From the NCBI RefSeq assembly GCF_000474275.2, contig NZ_ATAE01000034.1, positions 1 to 64,000 on the forward strand: a DNA stretch of 64,000 bases, written 5' to 3'. The notes beneath the pieces are model-generated. The model saw only the letters and a list, made by a program, of their open reading frames with translations, made no database searches and was not told where the DNA came from. Below are positions 46,023 through 55,699 of this stretch, one piece after another (position 1 is the stretch's first letter; each line of letters starts with the position of its first letter). The stretch comes from Alkalihalophilus marmarensis DSM 21297 (GTDB lineage: Bacteria; Bacillota; Bacilli; Bacillales; Bacillaceae_D). The position numbers were made by a program, and so were the translations under genes.

Positions 46023-47309
46023 ATGGCTGACTTACGAATTGACTTTGCAGGAATTAAATCCCCGAATCCTTTTTGGCTGGCATCCGCGCCGCCAACAAAC
46101 TCAGGCTATCAAGTGCAGCGTGCCTTTGAAGCAGGGTGGGGTGGAGCTGTATGGAAGACACTCGGAGACCCTATCTTAAATGTATCCTCACGCTTTGCAG
46201 CCGTAAGTTTTAACGGGCAAAAGGTTGCTGGCTTTAACAATATCGAGTTAATTACAGACCGTCCACTAGAAGTAAACTTAAAAGAAATCTATGAAACAAA
46301 GAAACGTTTCCCGGATCATGTGATTATTGCCTCCCTCATGGTAGAGCCGAGGCAAGAGGCGTGGCATGAGATTGTCAAACGGGTAGAAGATGTTGGGGTA
46401 GATGGACTTGAGTTGAATTTCGGCTGTCCGCACGGAATGGCTGAGCGCGGGATGGGTGCCGCTTCCGGGCAGGTTCCTGAACTCGTTGAAAAGCAGACGT
46501 ATTGGGCAAAAGAAGTTGCCCAGACTCCTGTTATTGTTAAGCTTACGCCGAATATCACAGATATCACTGTAACGGCAGAAGCAGCCGTTCAAGGCGGGGC
46601 AGATGCGGTTAGTATGATTAATACGATTAATAGTTTGGCGGGAGTTGATATTGATTCATGGAATACAGTTCCCCATGTTGCCGGCAAGGGAGCGCACGGC
46701 GGCTATTGTGGTCCGGCAGTAAAACCGATTGCGCTGAACATGGTAGCTGAATGTGCTCGTAACCCGCATGTTAATGTACCGATCTCAGGTATGGGCGGTG
46801 TCTCCAACTGGGAAAATGCGGTGGAATTTATGCTGATGGGGGCAACGGGTGTTCAAGTGTGTACAGCTGCGATGCACCACGGCTTTAGAATTGTAGAGGA
46901 TATGTTAGATGGATTGAATAATTACCTTGATGAAAAAGGTATTGAATCAGTTATGGATATTGTCGGAAAATCGGTGACTAATTACTCTGATTGGGGCAAC
47001 CTTGATCTGAATTATAAAGTTGTTGCACAAATTAATAATGATGTCTGTATCAATTGTAATAAATGCCACATTGCCTGTGAAGATACCTCTCACCAATGTA
47101 TTGATATGTTAAAGGACGACCAAGGGAAAGATATCTTAAGAGTTCGCGAGGATGATTGTGTAGGCTGTAACCTATGTTCGATCGTGTGTCCAGTTGATGG
47201 AGCCATTGATATGGTTGAGCTGAAAACTGAACTGCCGGCCATGACGTGGAATGAACGTCAAGCAGCAATCGGGGCAGCAGGTAACTGCAGTATCCCAACC
47301 GTAAAATAA
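46023..47309 (+). CDS. preA: Dihydropyrimidine dehydrogenase catalytic subunit PreA
   Basis: This 428-residue enzyme reduces uracil and thymine to the dihydro forms. A FMN-binding DHOD-type barrel (about 1-310) has LRIDFAGIKSPNPFWLASAPPTNSGYQV, LELNFGCPHGMAERGMG (active Cys loop region) and PISGMGGVSNWENAVEFMLMGA. A C-terminal two-[4Fe-4S] ferredoxin domain follows (CINCNKCHIAC and CVGCNLCSIVCP). AGGAGG is 6 bases before the ATG. It is 24 bases after preT. Confidence 0.95.
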   Translation: MADLRIDFAGIKSPNPFWLASAPPTNSGYQVQRAFEAGWGGAVWKTLGDPILNVSSRFAAVSFNGQKVAGFNNIELITDRPLEVNLKEIYETKKRFPDHVIIASLMVEPRQEAWHEIVKRVEDVGVDGLELNFGCPHGMAERGMGAASGQVPELVEKQTYWAKEVAQTPVIVKLTPNITDITVTAEAAVQGGADAVSMINTINSLAGVDIDSWNTVPHVAGKGAHGGYCGPAVKPIALNMVAECARNPHVNVPISGMGGVSNWENAVEFMLMGATGVQVCTAAMHHGFRIVEDMLDGLNNYLDEKGIESVMDIVGKSVTNYSDWGNLDLNYKVVAQINNDVCINCNKCHIACEDTSHQCIDMLKDDQGKDILRVREDDCVGCNLCSIVCPVDGAIDMVELKTELPAMTWNERQAAIGAAGNCSIPTVK

Positions 47310-47387
47310 CAGACTAATCATGTTGAATTGACACACACATGAGGCATGAACGTATAAAACTGAAGAAGGTCAAAGGAGGACTAACGA

Positions 47388-48806
47388 ATGAAGAAGTTGA
47401 TTAAGAACGGCACAGTTGTAACGGCATCTGAAACGTATGAAGCCGACCTTCTCATTGAAGACGGTAAGATTGCAGCGATTGGTTCAAATCTTTCGGCAAA
47501 TGGCGCTGAAACAGTAGATGCTAAAGGGTGTTATGTGTTTCCGGGCGGAATTGATCCGCACACGCATTTAGAAATGCCGTTTGGCGGCACTGTGTCAAAG
47601 GATGATTTTGAATCTGGCACAATTGCTGCAGCTTACGGCGGAACGACGACAGTCATCGATTTTTGCTTGACGAAAAAGGGAGAGCCAATGCAATCGTCCA
47701 TTGATGAATGGCACGCAAAATCCAAGGACAAAGCAGTGATTGATTACGGTTTCCATTTAATGATTGGTGAAATAAATGATGACGTATTACAAGAGATCCC
47801 GAGAGTGATTTCTGATGAGGGAATCACTTCATTCAAAGTCTTCATGGCTTATAAAAATGTCTTCCAAGCTGATGATGAAACACTTTTCAGAACGCTTGTT
47901 ACGGCAAAAGAGCTGGGCGGTTTAGTCATGGTCCATGCTGAGAATGGGGATGTAATTGATTATTTAACGAAACAAGCGATTGAAAAAGGGCAGACAGATC
48001 CTATTTATCATGCGCTGACCAGACCACCGGAAGTAGAAGGAGAAGCAACAGGCAGAGCTGCTCAATTAACAGGTCTTGCTGATTCACAGCTCTATGTTGT
48101 GCATGTATCATGCAGTGACGCTGTCGAGAAAATTGCGGAAGCTAGACGTAAGGGCTTTGATGTGTGGGGCGAAACATGTCCACAATATTTAGTTCTCGAT
48201 CAAACGGCATTAGAGAAGCCAAACTTTGAAGGGGCGAAGTATGTGTGGTCACCGCCACTAAGAGAGAAGCACCACCAAGATGTGTTGTGGAATGCTCTGA
48301 AAAACGGGGACTTACAAACGCTCGGCTCAGATCAATGTTCGTTTGACTTTAAAGGACAAAAGGAACTAGGAAGAGGTGATTTTACAAAAATACCGAATGG
48401 CGGTCCGATTATTGAAGACCGTGTAAGCATCCTCTATTCGGAGGGGGTAACAAAAGGGCGCATCTCGTTAAATCAATTTGTTGATATCACTTCTACTCGT
48501 ATTGCGAAGTTATTTGGTCTCTATCCGCAAAAGGGGACGATTGCGATTGGTGCGGACGCGGATCTTGTCTTGTTTGACCCAACGGTTGAGCGGACAATTT
48601 CGGCTGATACCCATCATATGGCGGTCGATTATAATGCCTTTGAAGGAATGAAAGTAACAGGGGAAGCTGTTTCTGTCTTATCTAGAGGAGAGTTTGTTAT
48701 TCGAGATAAGCAATTTGTCGGATCTCCTGGTACCGGAAAATATGTGAAGAGAGCTAAATACGGTCAAACATTGACCGCTAATGCAGATGAAGTGATATCT
48801 AAATAA
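47388..48806 (+). CDS. Dihydropyrimidinase (hydantoinase)
   Basis: This 472-residue amidohydrolase opens dihydrouracil or dihydrothymine to the N-carbamoyl-beta-amino acid. The binuclear zinc ligands are in GIDPHTHLEMPFGGT, the carboxylated Lys in SFKVFMAYKN, and further His in MVHAENGD and LYVVHVSCSD; the Asp is in LGSDQCSF. AAAGGAGG lies before the ATG. The enzyme class is also used industrially as D-hydantoinase. Confidence 0.95.
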   Translation: MKKLIKNGTVVTASETYEADLLIEDGKIAAIGSNLSANGAETVDAKGCYVFPGGIDPHTHLEMPFGGTVSKDDFESGTIAAAYGGTTTVIDFCLTKKGEPMQSSIDEWHAKSKDKAVIDYGFHLMIGEINDDVLQEIPRVISDEGITSFKVFMAYKNVFQADDETLFRTLVTAKELGGLVMVHAENGDVIDYLTKQAIEKGQTDPIYHALTRPPEVEGEATGRAAQLTGLADSQLYVVHVSCSDAVEKIAEARRKGFDVWGETCPQYLVLDQTALEKPNFEGAKYVWSPPLREKHHQDVLWNALKNGDLQTLGSDQCSFDFKGQKELGRGDFTKIPNGGPIIEDRVSILYSEGVTKGRISLNQFVDITSTRIAKLFGLYPQKGTIAIGADADLVLFDPTVERTISADTHHMAVDYNAFEGMKVTGEAVSVLSRGEFVIRDKQFVGSPGTGKYVKRAKYGQTLTANADEVISK

Positions 48807-49002
48807 CAAATGAAAAGCGAGCTGCCGCCAGAAGCATTCTATATAGAGAAGATATAGAGAAGCTGGGGAGAGGGAAGCCAGTCACGCATGAACCTTTCTA
48901 AAATGATCGTCCATTTATCATAAGATCAACCAACCTGATAATGGCGCGGTTTAACAAAAGTATGACTGCTAGGTTACTAGCACATAAGAGGGGGATCACG
49001 TG
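48807..49002. other. Intergenic gap before the NCS1 permease
   Basis: A 196-base gap. A short direct repeat (TATAGAGAAG at about 48841 and 48852) is the only structure noticed; no promoter of good quality. Confidence 0.4.
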
Positions 49003-50472
49003 ATGAAGAAAAACTCAAGCTATTTAAAGTCTCCTGACCTGCTTCCGATAACGCATGGTGACCGAAAGATCAGCACATTAGGTTTCGCTATTATCTGGGT
49101 AGGTATGGCGGTTGTTTTAGCAGCATTTGCAATTGGTGGAGAAGGGGTTCAATCCTTGCCTCTTGGAATGGTTATTTTAGCCACCATCATTGGATCAATT
49201 GCTATTGGATTATGTATGACACTAACCGGTGATATCGGTGTGGAACATGGATTATCATTTCCGGTCTATATGAGGGCACCCTTTGGGACGATAGGCACTC
49301 ATATTCCATCTCTTATACGAGGGTTTGTGGCCTCATGTTGGTTTGGGATTAACACCTACTTTGGTGCAACGGCCATGAATGGAATCTTGTTTGTTTTAAC
49401 CGGCTTTGATAACTGGTTTGTTTGTTTCTTATTCTTTGCTACGATTCAGGTCATCAATACAGCCCTTGGAATTAAAGCAGTAGAACGTTTTGCAGATCTT
49501 GCAGCACCGATCATTATTATTATATCTGCATGGATGTACACTACCTTATCAGACCAGGCTTTGGCAGCAGGGCGTGACGTGTGGAGCTGGATTGAAAGTC
49601 CGGTAACAGGCGGAGCAGCCGTTACAGCTTTTGCCATTGTTATCATGAGTAACATGGGCTTTTGGGGGACGCTTGCGGCAGATATGCCATCTATTTCAAG
49701 ATTTATTAAAGCGCCAAAACTTGAGAGAAATTGGTTTAAACGCAATAAAGGACAAATTGTGGGCAGCTTAATCACACTGCCAATTGTCCAGACGTTTATG
49801 GTAGTGATTGGTGCAGTGTCCTTCATTGCCGTATCCAATTATGACCCGGTAATCGCTCTTCAAGAAGCGGCAAGCGGTATCGTTCTTGGTGTCCTTCTCT
49901 TAATGATTGTCTTTGCTCAATGGTCTACGAATATATCTGCAAACCTTGTTCCTGCAGCAACAATTTTCTCAAATGTCGGAGGCCCTAAGCTTCCATTCTG
50001 GACAGGAGTAGTAGTAGCCGGTTTAATCGGTGTGCTTGTACAGCCATGGAGTTTATTTGGGATTATTATTCCGGCGCTACTTATAGTAGGAGGGATCTTA
50101 TCGGCGATCGTTGGAATATTAGTAGCAGATTATTATTTCATTCGTAAGCGTCGTGTAAATGTAGTTGATCTTTATAAAGAGGATGGTCAATATCACTACT
50201 GGAAGGGTCTGAATCTTGCTGGACTAATTGCCTGGGTTCTTGGCGGAGGTGCAGCGTACTTCATTCAAACGTATTCTTTTGCTGTTGGTTTTGTTGTCGG
50301 AGCTGCCGTGTATTATGTTCTTGCGAAGTACTGGTGGTTTGAAAAATATCAGCAAGCCGAGCTGAACGATCCGAGTGATGAAAAGTATTTAGGGATCACA
50401 GTGGGCAGAGATTGGATTATAGAGGATGATGATGAGAAAGAACAAACAGCCAAAACAGCACAAAATGCATAG
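49003..50472 (+). CDS. NCS1 permease for pyrimidine/hydantoin (PucI/Mhp1-like)
   Basis: A 489-residue membrane protein with about 12 helices. NCS1 features are LPITHGDRKISTLGFAIIWVGMAVVLAAFAIGG, the substrate loop FPVYMRAPFGTIGTHIPSLIRGFVASCWFGINTYFGATAMN, and FWGTLAADMPSISRFIKAPKLERNWFKRNKGQ. Position inside the catabolic island predicts uracil, thymine or hydantoin uptake. ATG 49003 follows GAGGGGGAT; GTG 49000 is a three-base longer alternative. Confidence 0.9.
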   Translation: MKKNSSYLKSPDLLPITHGDRKISTLGFAIIWVGMAVVLAAFAIGGEGVQSLPLGMVILATIIGSIAIGLCMTLTGDIGVEHGLSFPVYMRAPFGTIGTHIPSLIRGFVASCWFGINTYFGATAMNGILFVLTGFDNWFVCFLFFATIQVINTALGIKAVERFADLAAPIIIIISAWMYTTLSDQALAAGRDVWSWIESPVTGGAAVTAFAIVIMSNMGFWGTLAADMPSISRFIKAPKLERNWFKRNKGQIVGSLITLPIVQTFMVVIGAVSFIAVSNYDPVIALQEAASGIVLGVLLLMIVFAQWSTNISANLVPAATIFSNVGGPKLPFWTGVVVAGLIGVLVQPWSLFGIIIPALLIVGGILSAIVGILVADYYFIRKRRVNVVDLYKEDGQYHYWKGLNLAGLIAWVLGGGAAYFIQTYSFAVGFVVGAAVYYVLAKYWWFEKYQQAELNDPSDEKYLGITVGRDWIIEDDDEKEQTAKTAQNA

Positions 50473-50486
50473 AGAGGGGACTGTTT

Positions 50487-50723
50487 ATGTCTGACTATCA
50501 AGAATACTTGGCCGAAAGGGATGAAATCGATTATTTAATCCAGCAAGGCTATGTAATTAAGGGAGTTACAGAAAATCTAAGCGGCGCTTTTGTAGAATTT
50601 GAACTGCCTGCTTCAAGCATGAGCCGCGGTCAACAGCAATATGAACGTCTTCATATTAAGACAGCGGATGCGAGAAAATACTTTTCTGTTCTCCTATTAA
50701 AGCAAGCTCAAAAAACCGGTTAA
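50487..50723 (+). CDS. 78-residue protein of the pyrimidine island
   Basis: A 78-residue soluble protein with AGAGGGGAC before its ATG, 14 bases after the permease and followed by a terminator, so it is in the operon. It starts with a charged helix (YQEYLAERDEIDYLIQQGYVIKGVTENL), then a beta segment (GAFVEFEL) and a helix with RKYFSVLLLKQAQ. No family is recognised. Its place suggests a permease partner or pathway accessory. Confidence 0.8.
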   Translation: MSDYQEYLAERDEIDYLIQQGYVIKGVTENLSGAFVEFELPASSMSRGQQQYERLHIKTADARKYFSVLLLKQAQKTG

Positions 50724-50728
50724 ATAGT

Positions 50729-50770
50729 ATGCTGTACTGAGATCAATCGTCTTAGTACAGTATTTTTTTA
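50729..50770 (+). terminator. Terminator of the catabolic operon
   Basis: ATGCTGTACT-GAGA pairs with TCTT-AGTACAGTAT, followed by T7. Confidence 0.88.
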
Positions 50771-50908
50771 TTTAGGGAGGTTTTCTTACATATCATTTTT
50801 AGAGTGAGGCAGGAGATAGTGGACGAGTTATAGAAGTAAGTACAACCTAGATTAATATCGTAATGTTTACTGATTTCTCTACTCTTTAGAAGAGGTGATA
50901 TTTAGATA

Positions 50909-52516
50909 ATGAAATCGTATATATCAATTGAAGAGATTGTGAAACGGAAGCATTTTGACCATATTGAAGTGGTGGCGGGGGCTTTAGGGCTTGATCGTTT
51001 AGTCAAGTGGGTCCACGTTGTAGAAGTCGTACAAATCAAAAACCTTTTAAGAGGTCATGAATTAATTTTAACAACGGGACTCGGCTTTAAAGATGATCCC
51101 TCTTTATTTGTGCAATTTGTAAAACAATTGATTGATTGCGAAGCTGCAGGTCTATGTATTGAAATCGGCACAAACACATCCACGATCCCTCCAGATGTTA
51201 TTGAAATAGCAAATACTCACCAATTTCCTATCATTGTATTTAATCAAGAAGTTCCTTTCGTAGAAATTACACAAGATATCCATTCAACCCTTATCAATAA
51301 ACAATACCAAGTCATATCAGATCTTGAGCATTACTCTCAGCAATTAAATAAGAAACTCTTAGAAATAAGCGAATATGATGAGATTTTAACATTTTGTCAA
51401 ATGTACTTAGATGTACAAGTCGTAGCAAGGTTTAATGAGAAAGACCTTAAATTCTATCCTGAACCTCCTAAAGGAAGGAGGAGACAGCTGTATAAATTAG
51501 CAGAAGAGGCTGCTATGGATAAACAGCCCAAAGTGGCAAAGCAACCGGTCATGTTATTAGGAAATCAATATGCAGAAGTAATGATTATTTCAAAAGATCG
51601 TGATTTAACGGAATATGATTTTTTAATTTTAGACAGAACCGTAACAGCCCTAGCTCAACAGCTCCTTAGAACGATGTATGTGGAAGAAAGAAAAAATGCC
51701 GAGGAGTCACAGTGGATGTTAGATTGGCTGGAAGGCTCCCATAGAGAGGCTGTCATTGATGAACACCTCGCTTCCCTTGAACCGGGCTTGAAGCTTAACG
51801 GGGCAGTGGTGTGTGTGTGTAAATACCAGCCGGCAAGGCATGGTGCAGATACTGACTGCACCTATTTAAAATTATGGATCCGTACCGTTTTTGAGCAGTA
51901 TGGTTTTCATTTATTTACGATTGATGTCAGGCAGGACCTAGTATTGGTTTTAGGGAATAAAAGGGCTGGTGATGATTGGAAAGAACGAGCAAAAGAAGCG
52001 TTTGAGCGAGTTAGAGCACAAGAAGGCACAGGTGGAAAAAGTGTTTCTTCCTACAGGTTTGGGGTGGGGAAATACATTTATCAGCTTGAGGATGTAAATG
52101 TTAGCTACAAAACAGCAAGAGAAGCACTGTTGCTTACTAATAGAGCACATCATAAAGAGATGAGCATGTTTTATGATGACCTTCATTTATACCGTATCTT
52201 ATCGGTCATTCACCAGCATGCAAACCTTGATGAAATCGTCAGTGATTACTTAGCACCGGTTATTGAATATGATAAGCGATATAATGGACAATTGCTTGAA
52301 ACGCTAAAAGCCTATTTAACATGCAGCGGGTCGAAGCAAGAAACAGCTAAACGATTATTTATCGTACGGCAAACGTTATACCATCGGATTGAAAAGCTCG
52401 AAAAGCTTCTTGGATCTGACTTTATGGAAGCGGAGAAAAGGCTCGCACTTGAATTTATGCTTCTTGCAAAAGATTATTTAAATGTAGAAGAACAGCTGCA
52501 AAAACGGACAGTTTAA
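50909..52516 (+). CDS. PucR-family transcriptional regulator
   Basis: A 535-residue regulator. The PucR N-terminal domain (about 1-130) includes GALGLDRLVKWVHVVEVVQIKNLLRGHELILTTG. A middle CdaR/GGDEF-like region follows (about 280-410). The C-terminal PucR-type helix-turn-helix (about 465-525) is SGSKQETAKRLFIVRQTLYHRIEKLEKLLG. PucR activates purine catabolism in B. subtilis; here its location between the two halves of the pyrimidine island points to control by a pyrimidine intermediate. GAAGAGGTGAT precedes the ATG. Confidence 0.9.
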   Translation: MKSYISIEEIVKRKHFDHIEVVAGALGLDRLVKWVHVVEVVQIKNLLRGHELILTTGLGFKDDPSLFVQFVKQLIDCEAAGLCIEIGTNTSTIPPDVIEIANTHQFPIIVFNQEVPFVEITQDIHSTLINKQYQVISDLEHYSQQLNKKLLEISEYDEILTFCQMYLDVQVVARFNEKDLKFYPEPPKGRRRQLYKLAEEAAMDKQPKVAKQPVMLLGNQYAEVMIISKDRDLTEYDFLILDRTVTALAQQLLRTMYVEERKNAEESQWMLDWLEGSHREAVIDEHLASLEPGLKLNGAVVCVCKYQPARHGADTDCTYLKLWIRTVFEQYGFHLFTIDVRQDLVLVLGNKRAGDDWKERAKEAFERVRAQEGTGGKSVSSYRFGVGKYIYQLEDVNVSYKTAREALLLTNRAHHKEMSMFYDDLHLYRILSVIHQHANLDEIVSDYLAPVIEYDKRYNGQLLETLKAYLTCSGSKQETAKRLFIVRQTLYHRIEKLEKLLGSDFMEAEKRLALEFMLLAKDYLNVEEQLQKRTV

Positions 52517-52529
52517 TCACTCTTATTTG

Positions 52530-52556
52530 CACTCCTTAAAGGGAGTGTATTTTTTA
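52530..52556 (+). terminator. Terminator after the PucR-type gene
   Basis: CACTCC (52530-52535) pairs with GGAGTG (52542-52547), then ATTTTTT. Confidence 0.75.
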
Positions 52557-52695
52557 TTTTGTTGATGATCATTATGTGGAAAAATTTATAGTGCTTATTT
52601 GACACAATGTCTAATGCAACCGCGAGCCTTATAACAGATAATAGAAGCATGGATCAAATAGTGTGAAAATTAAAACGATTGAGGGGGAGACAGGC

Positions 52696-54159
52696 ATGGC
52701 TGTACTAAAAAAATCAACTGAGCTTAAAAACTATATTAATGGTGAATGGGTTGCATCAAATGGGAAAGACACTCTTGAGGTGCCCAATCCAGCGACAGGT
52801 GAAATTCTTGCTTCTGTACCCATCTCGACAAAAGAAGATGTGGATCAAGCAGTAAAGGCAGCTAATGAAGCATTCAAGAAATGGAAAAATATTCCTGTAC
52901 CAAAGAGAGCGAGAATCTTATTCAAATACCATACGCTTTTAACTGAACAGCATGAAGAGCTTGCAAAGCTGATTGTACAAGAAAATGGGAAAGCATTTAA
53001 AGAGGCATACGGAGAAGTTCAGCGCGGGATCGAATGTGTAGAGTTTGCCTCTGGGGCGCCTACATTAATAATGGGTGAAACCCTCTCAGGGATTGCTGAA
53101 GAAATTGATTCAGAAATGTTCCGTTACCCGCTAGGAGTAGTAGGCGGTATCACGCCGTTTAACTTTCCAATGATGGTGCCATTATGGATGTTCCCGCTGG
53201 CTATTGCTTGTGGCAACACTTTTGTATTAAAGCCGTCTGAGAGAACGCCTTTACTCGCAAATAGATTAGTAGAGCTGTTTACAGAAGCTGGTGCGCCAAA
53301 AGGAGTATTAAATGTGGTACACGGAGCTCATGATGTCGTAAATGGTTTACTAGATCATGAAGATGTAAAAGCCATTTCTTTTGTAGGGTCACAGCCGGTT
53401 GCTAAGTATGTCTATCAGCGTGCTGCAGCCGAAGGGAAACGTGTTCAAGCTCTATCTGGAGCGAAAAACCATCATATCGTGATGCCTGATGCAGATATGG
53501 AAAAAGCAGCTCAGCATATTATCAGCTCGACATTTGGAAGCGCAGGGCAGCGCTGTATGGCTTGTAGTGCGGTTGTCGTAGTCGGCGATAATGATAAATT
53601 TGTGAACCTGTTAAAGAAAAAAGCAGATGAGCTGACAATTGGAAGCGGCCTTGAAGAGGATGTACTTCTAACACCAGTGATTCGTGATTCTCATCGTGAG
53701 AAAGTGCTTGGCTATATCCATAAAGGGGTAGAAGAAGGCGCCTCTTTAATCCGCGATGGACGCAAGGAAATGGATGAAATAAAAGAAGGAACATTTTTAG
53801 GGCCGACGATCTTTGATCATGTCACGCCGGATATGACGATTGCAAAAGAAGAAATTTTTGCACCGGTTTTAAGTCTCCTTCGTGCAGAAGATCTTGATGG
53901 AGGACTCGAATATATCCGCAAATCCCGCTACGGAAACGGGGCAACTCTTTATTCCAAAGATGCGGCATCAGTAAGGAAGTTCCGTGAAGAGGCAGATGCA
54001 GGTATGCTCGGAATTAATGTAGGGGTACCAGCTACGATGGCCTTCTTCCCATTCTCAGGCTGGAAAGATTCATTCTATGGTGATTTGCACGTAAACGGAA
54101 AAGATGGAGTGAACTTCTTCACACGCAAGAAGATGATCACGTCACGTTTTGACTTTTAA
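52696..54159 (+). CDS. mmsA: CoA-acylating methylmalonate-semialdehyde dehydrogenase
   Basis: This 487-residue aldehyde dehydrogenase oxidises malonate or methylmalonate semialdehyde with decarboxylation to acetyl- or propionyl-CoA. The family-specific elements are [80 protein letters not shown] and the nucleophile in [11 protein letters not shown]. The start at ATG 52696, 11 codons inside the longest frame, follows GAGGGGGAGA. With the next gene it finishes beta-alanine and beta-aminoisobutyrate breakdown. Confidence 0.93.
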   Translation: MAVLKKSTELKNYINGEWVASNGKDTLEVPNPATGEILASVPISTKEDVDQAVKAANEAFKKWKNIPVPKRARILFKYHTLLTEQHEELAKLIVQENGKAFKEAYGEVQRGIECVEFASGAPTLIMGETLSGIAEEIDSEMFRYPLGVVGGITPFNFPMMVPLWMFPLAIACGNTFVLKPSERTPLLANRLVELFTEAGAPKGVLNVVHGAHDVVNGLLDHEDVKAISFVGSQPVAKYVYQRAAAEGKRVQALSGAKNHHIVMPDADMEKAAQHIISSTFGSAGQRCMACSAVVVVGDNDKFVNLLKKKADELTIGSGLEEDVLLTPVIRDSHREKVLGYIHKGVEEGASLIRDGRKEMDEIKEGTFLGPTIFDHVTPDMTIAKEEIFAPVLSLLRAEDLDGGLEYIRKSRYGNGATLYSKDAASVRKFREEADAGMLGINVGVPATMAFFPFSGWKDSFYGDLHVNGKDGVNFFTRKKMITSRFDF

Positions 54160-54191
54160 TCGATGAACAAATATAGGAAGGGGAAGGTCAC

Positions 54192-55547
54192 TTGGAGAAG
54201 ACGAATCAGAAGTTGGATATGAAAGCAGCTGATGAGAAGTACCTTTGGCATTCCATGAAGCCATATAACCCTAACGCTACCATGGTAGTGAAAAAAGCAA
54301 ATGGAGCATGGGTTACAGATAGTGATGGCAATCAGTATCTAGATGGGATGGCCGGTTTATGGTGTGTAAATGTTGGCTACGGGCGTACAGAGCTTGCAGA
54401 AGCGGCTTATGAGCAATTAAAAGAACTCGCTTATTTTCCATTAACTCAGAGTCATGAACCCGCTATTAAACTAGGTGAGAAGTTAAATGAAATGCTTGGC
54501 GATGATTATGTCATTTTCTTTTCCAATAGTGGTTCAGAAGCAAATGAAGTAGCTTTTAAAATTGCTAGACAGTATCATCAGCAGCGCGGTGAAGGCTCGA
54601 GATATAAATTCATCTCTAGATACCGCGCCTATCACGGCAACTCGATGGGGGCACTAGCTGCAACAGGTCAGGCACAGCGCAAGTATAAGTATGAACCGTT
54701 AGCACCTGGTTTTATACATGTTCCTCCTCCTGATATGTACAGAAGGCCTGAAAATGAAACAGCTGAACCGCGATCTTTATCGTCTGTAGGTGATATAGAG
54801 CAGGCAATGACGTGGGAATTAAGTGAAACCGTAGCGGCTGTTATTATGGAACCGATTATCACGGGCGGAGGAGTGTTAGTTCCTCCTGAAAATTATATGA
54901 AAGGTGTGAAGGAGGCTTGTGAAGCTCACGGAGCCCTTCTTATCTCAGATGAAGTAATTTGTGGATTTGGACGCACAGGAAAGCCGTTTGGGTTTCAGCA
55001 TTACGGGGTGCAGCCGGATATTGTTACAATGGCTAAAGGGATTACAAGTGCCTATTTACCGCTGTCAGCAACAGCGGTAAAGCGAGAAATTTATGAAGCA
55101 TTTAAAGGCACAGAAGAGTACGAATATCTCAGGCACGTAAATACGTTTGGCGGCAGCCCTGCGTCATGTGCACTCGCTCTAAAGAATTTAGAGATTATGG
55201 ATAATGAAAAATTATTCGACCGTTCAGCTGAGCTTGGTAATCAGATGAGAGCCGATCTTCAGACATTACTGCAAACTAACCCATATGTCGGTGATGTCAG
55301 AGGCAAAGGGATGCTAATTGGTATTGAGTTAGTAAAAGACAAGAATACTAAAGAACCTCTTGATGTACAATTGGTCAACCAGGTGATTGGAGCATGCAAA
55401 GATAAAGGCCTCATCGTAGGGAAGAATGGAGCAACTGTAGCAGGATTCAATAATGTTCTCACGCTCTCGCCTCCATTATCCATCGAAACAGAGGATATCC
55501 GTTTTATCATTGAAACGGTTAAAGATGCATTAAACGGATTAAATTAA
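54192..55547 (+). CDS. Class III aminotransferase (beta-alanine/beta-aminoisobutyrate)
   Basis: A 451-residue omega-aminotransferase with TTG start after GGGGAAGG. PLP-site motifs are NSGSEANEVAFKIAR, YRAYHGNSMGALAATG, LLISDEVICGFGRTGKPFGFQHYG and the Schiff-base Lys in DIVTMAKGITSAYLPLSA. It should transfer the amino group of beta-alanine or beta-aminoisobutyrate to pyruvate or 2-oxoglutarate, giving the semialdehyde used by MmsA 32 bases upstream. Confidence 0.9.
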   Translation: MEKTNQKLDMKAADEKYLWHSMKPYNPNATMVVKKANGAWVTDSDGNQYLDGMAGLWCVNVGYGRTELAEAAYEQLKELAYFPLTQSHEPAIKLGEKLNEMLGDDYVIFFSNSGSEANEVAFKIARQYHQQRGEGSRYKFISRYRAYHGNSMGALAATGQAQRKYKYEPLAPGFIHVPPPDMYRRPENETAEPRSLSSVGDIEQAMTWELSETVAAVIMEPIITGGGVLVPPENYMKGVKEACEAHGALLISDEVICGFGRTGKPFGFQHYGVQPDIVTMAKGITSAYLPLSATAVKREIYEAFKGTEEYEYLRHVNTFGGSPASCALALKNLEIMDNEKLFDRSAELGNQMRADLQTLLQTNPYVGDVRGKGMLIGIELVKDKNTKEPLDVQLVNQVIGACKDKGLIVGKNGATVAGFNNVLTLSPPLSIETEDIRFIIETVKDALNGLN

Positions 55548-55569
55548 GTCATTAAAATAAAAGGGTATA

Positions 55570-55611
55570 AGAAACGAGAGGTCACTCGATAGACCTCTCG
55601 TTTCTTTATTT
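55570..55611 (+). terminator. Terminator after the aminotransferase
   Basis: GAAACGAGAGGTC (55571-55583) pairs exactly with GACCTCTCGTTTC (55592-55604), then TTTATTT. Confidence 0.92.
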
Positions 55612-55632
55612 GGTATTAATATCCATGATTTG

Positions 55633-55651
55633 TTGTGTTCAGGCGACACAA
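55633..55651. promoter_or_regulatory. Inverted repeat before the histidine kinase
   Basis: TTGTGT (55633-55638) and ACACAA (55646-55651) are arms of a palindrome placed just before a TATAAT-like element near 55661. Possible operator. Confidence 0.4.
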
Positions 55652-55699
55652 TTATCTTATATAATAAAAAGATAGACAGATTCATGGAGAATGGTTGTG

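Noticed and set aside
52599-52627. Possible SigA or Sig54 promoter before mmsA
   Set aside because: TTGACA is present but no -10 lies at 17 bases, and the spacing and GG/GC doublets do not fit a -24/-12 promoter.
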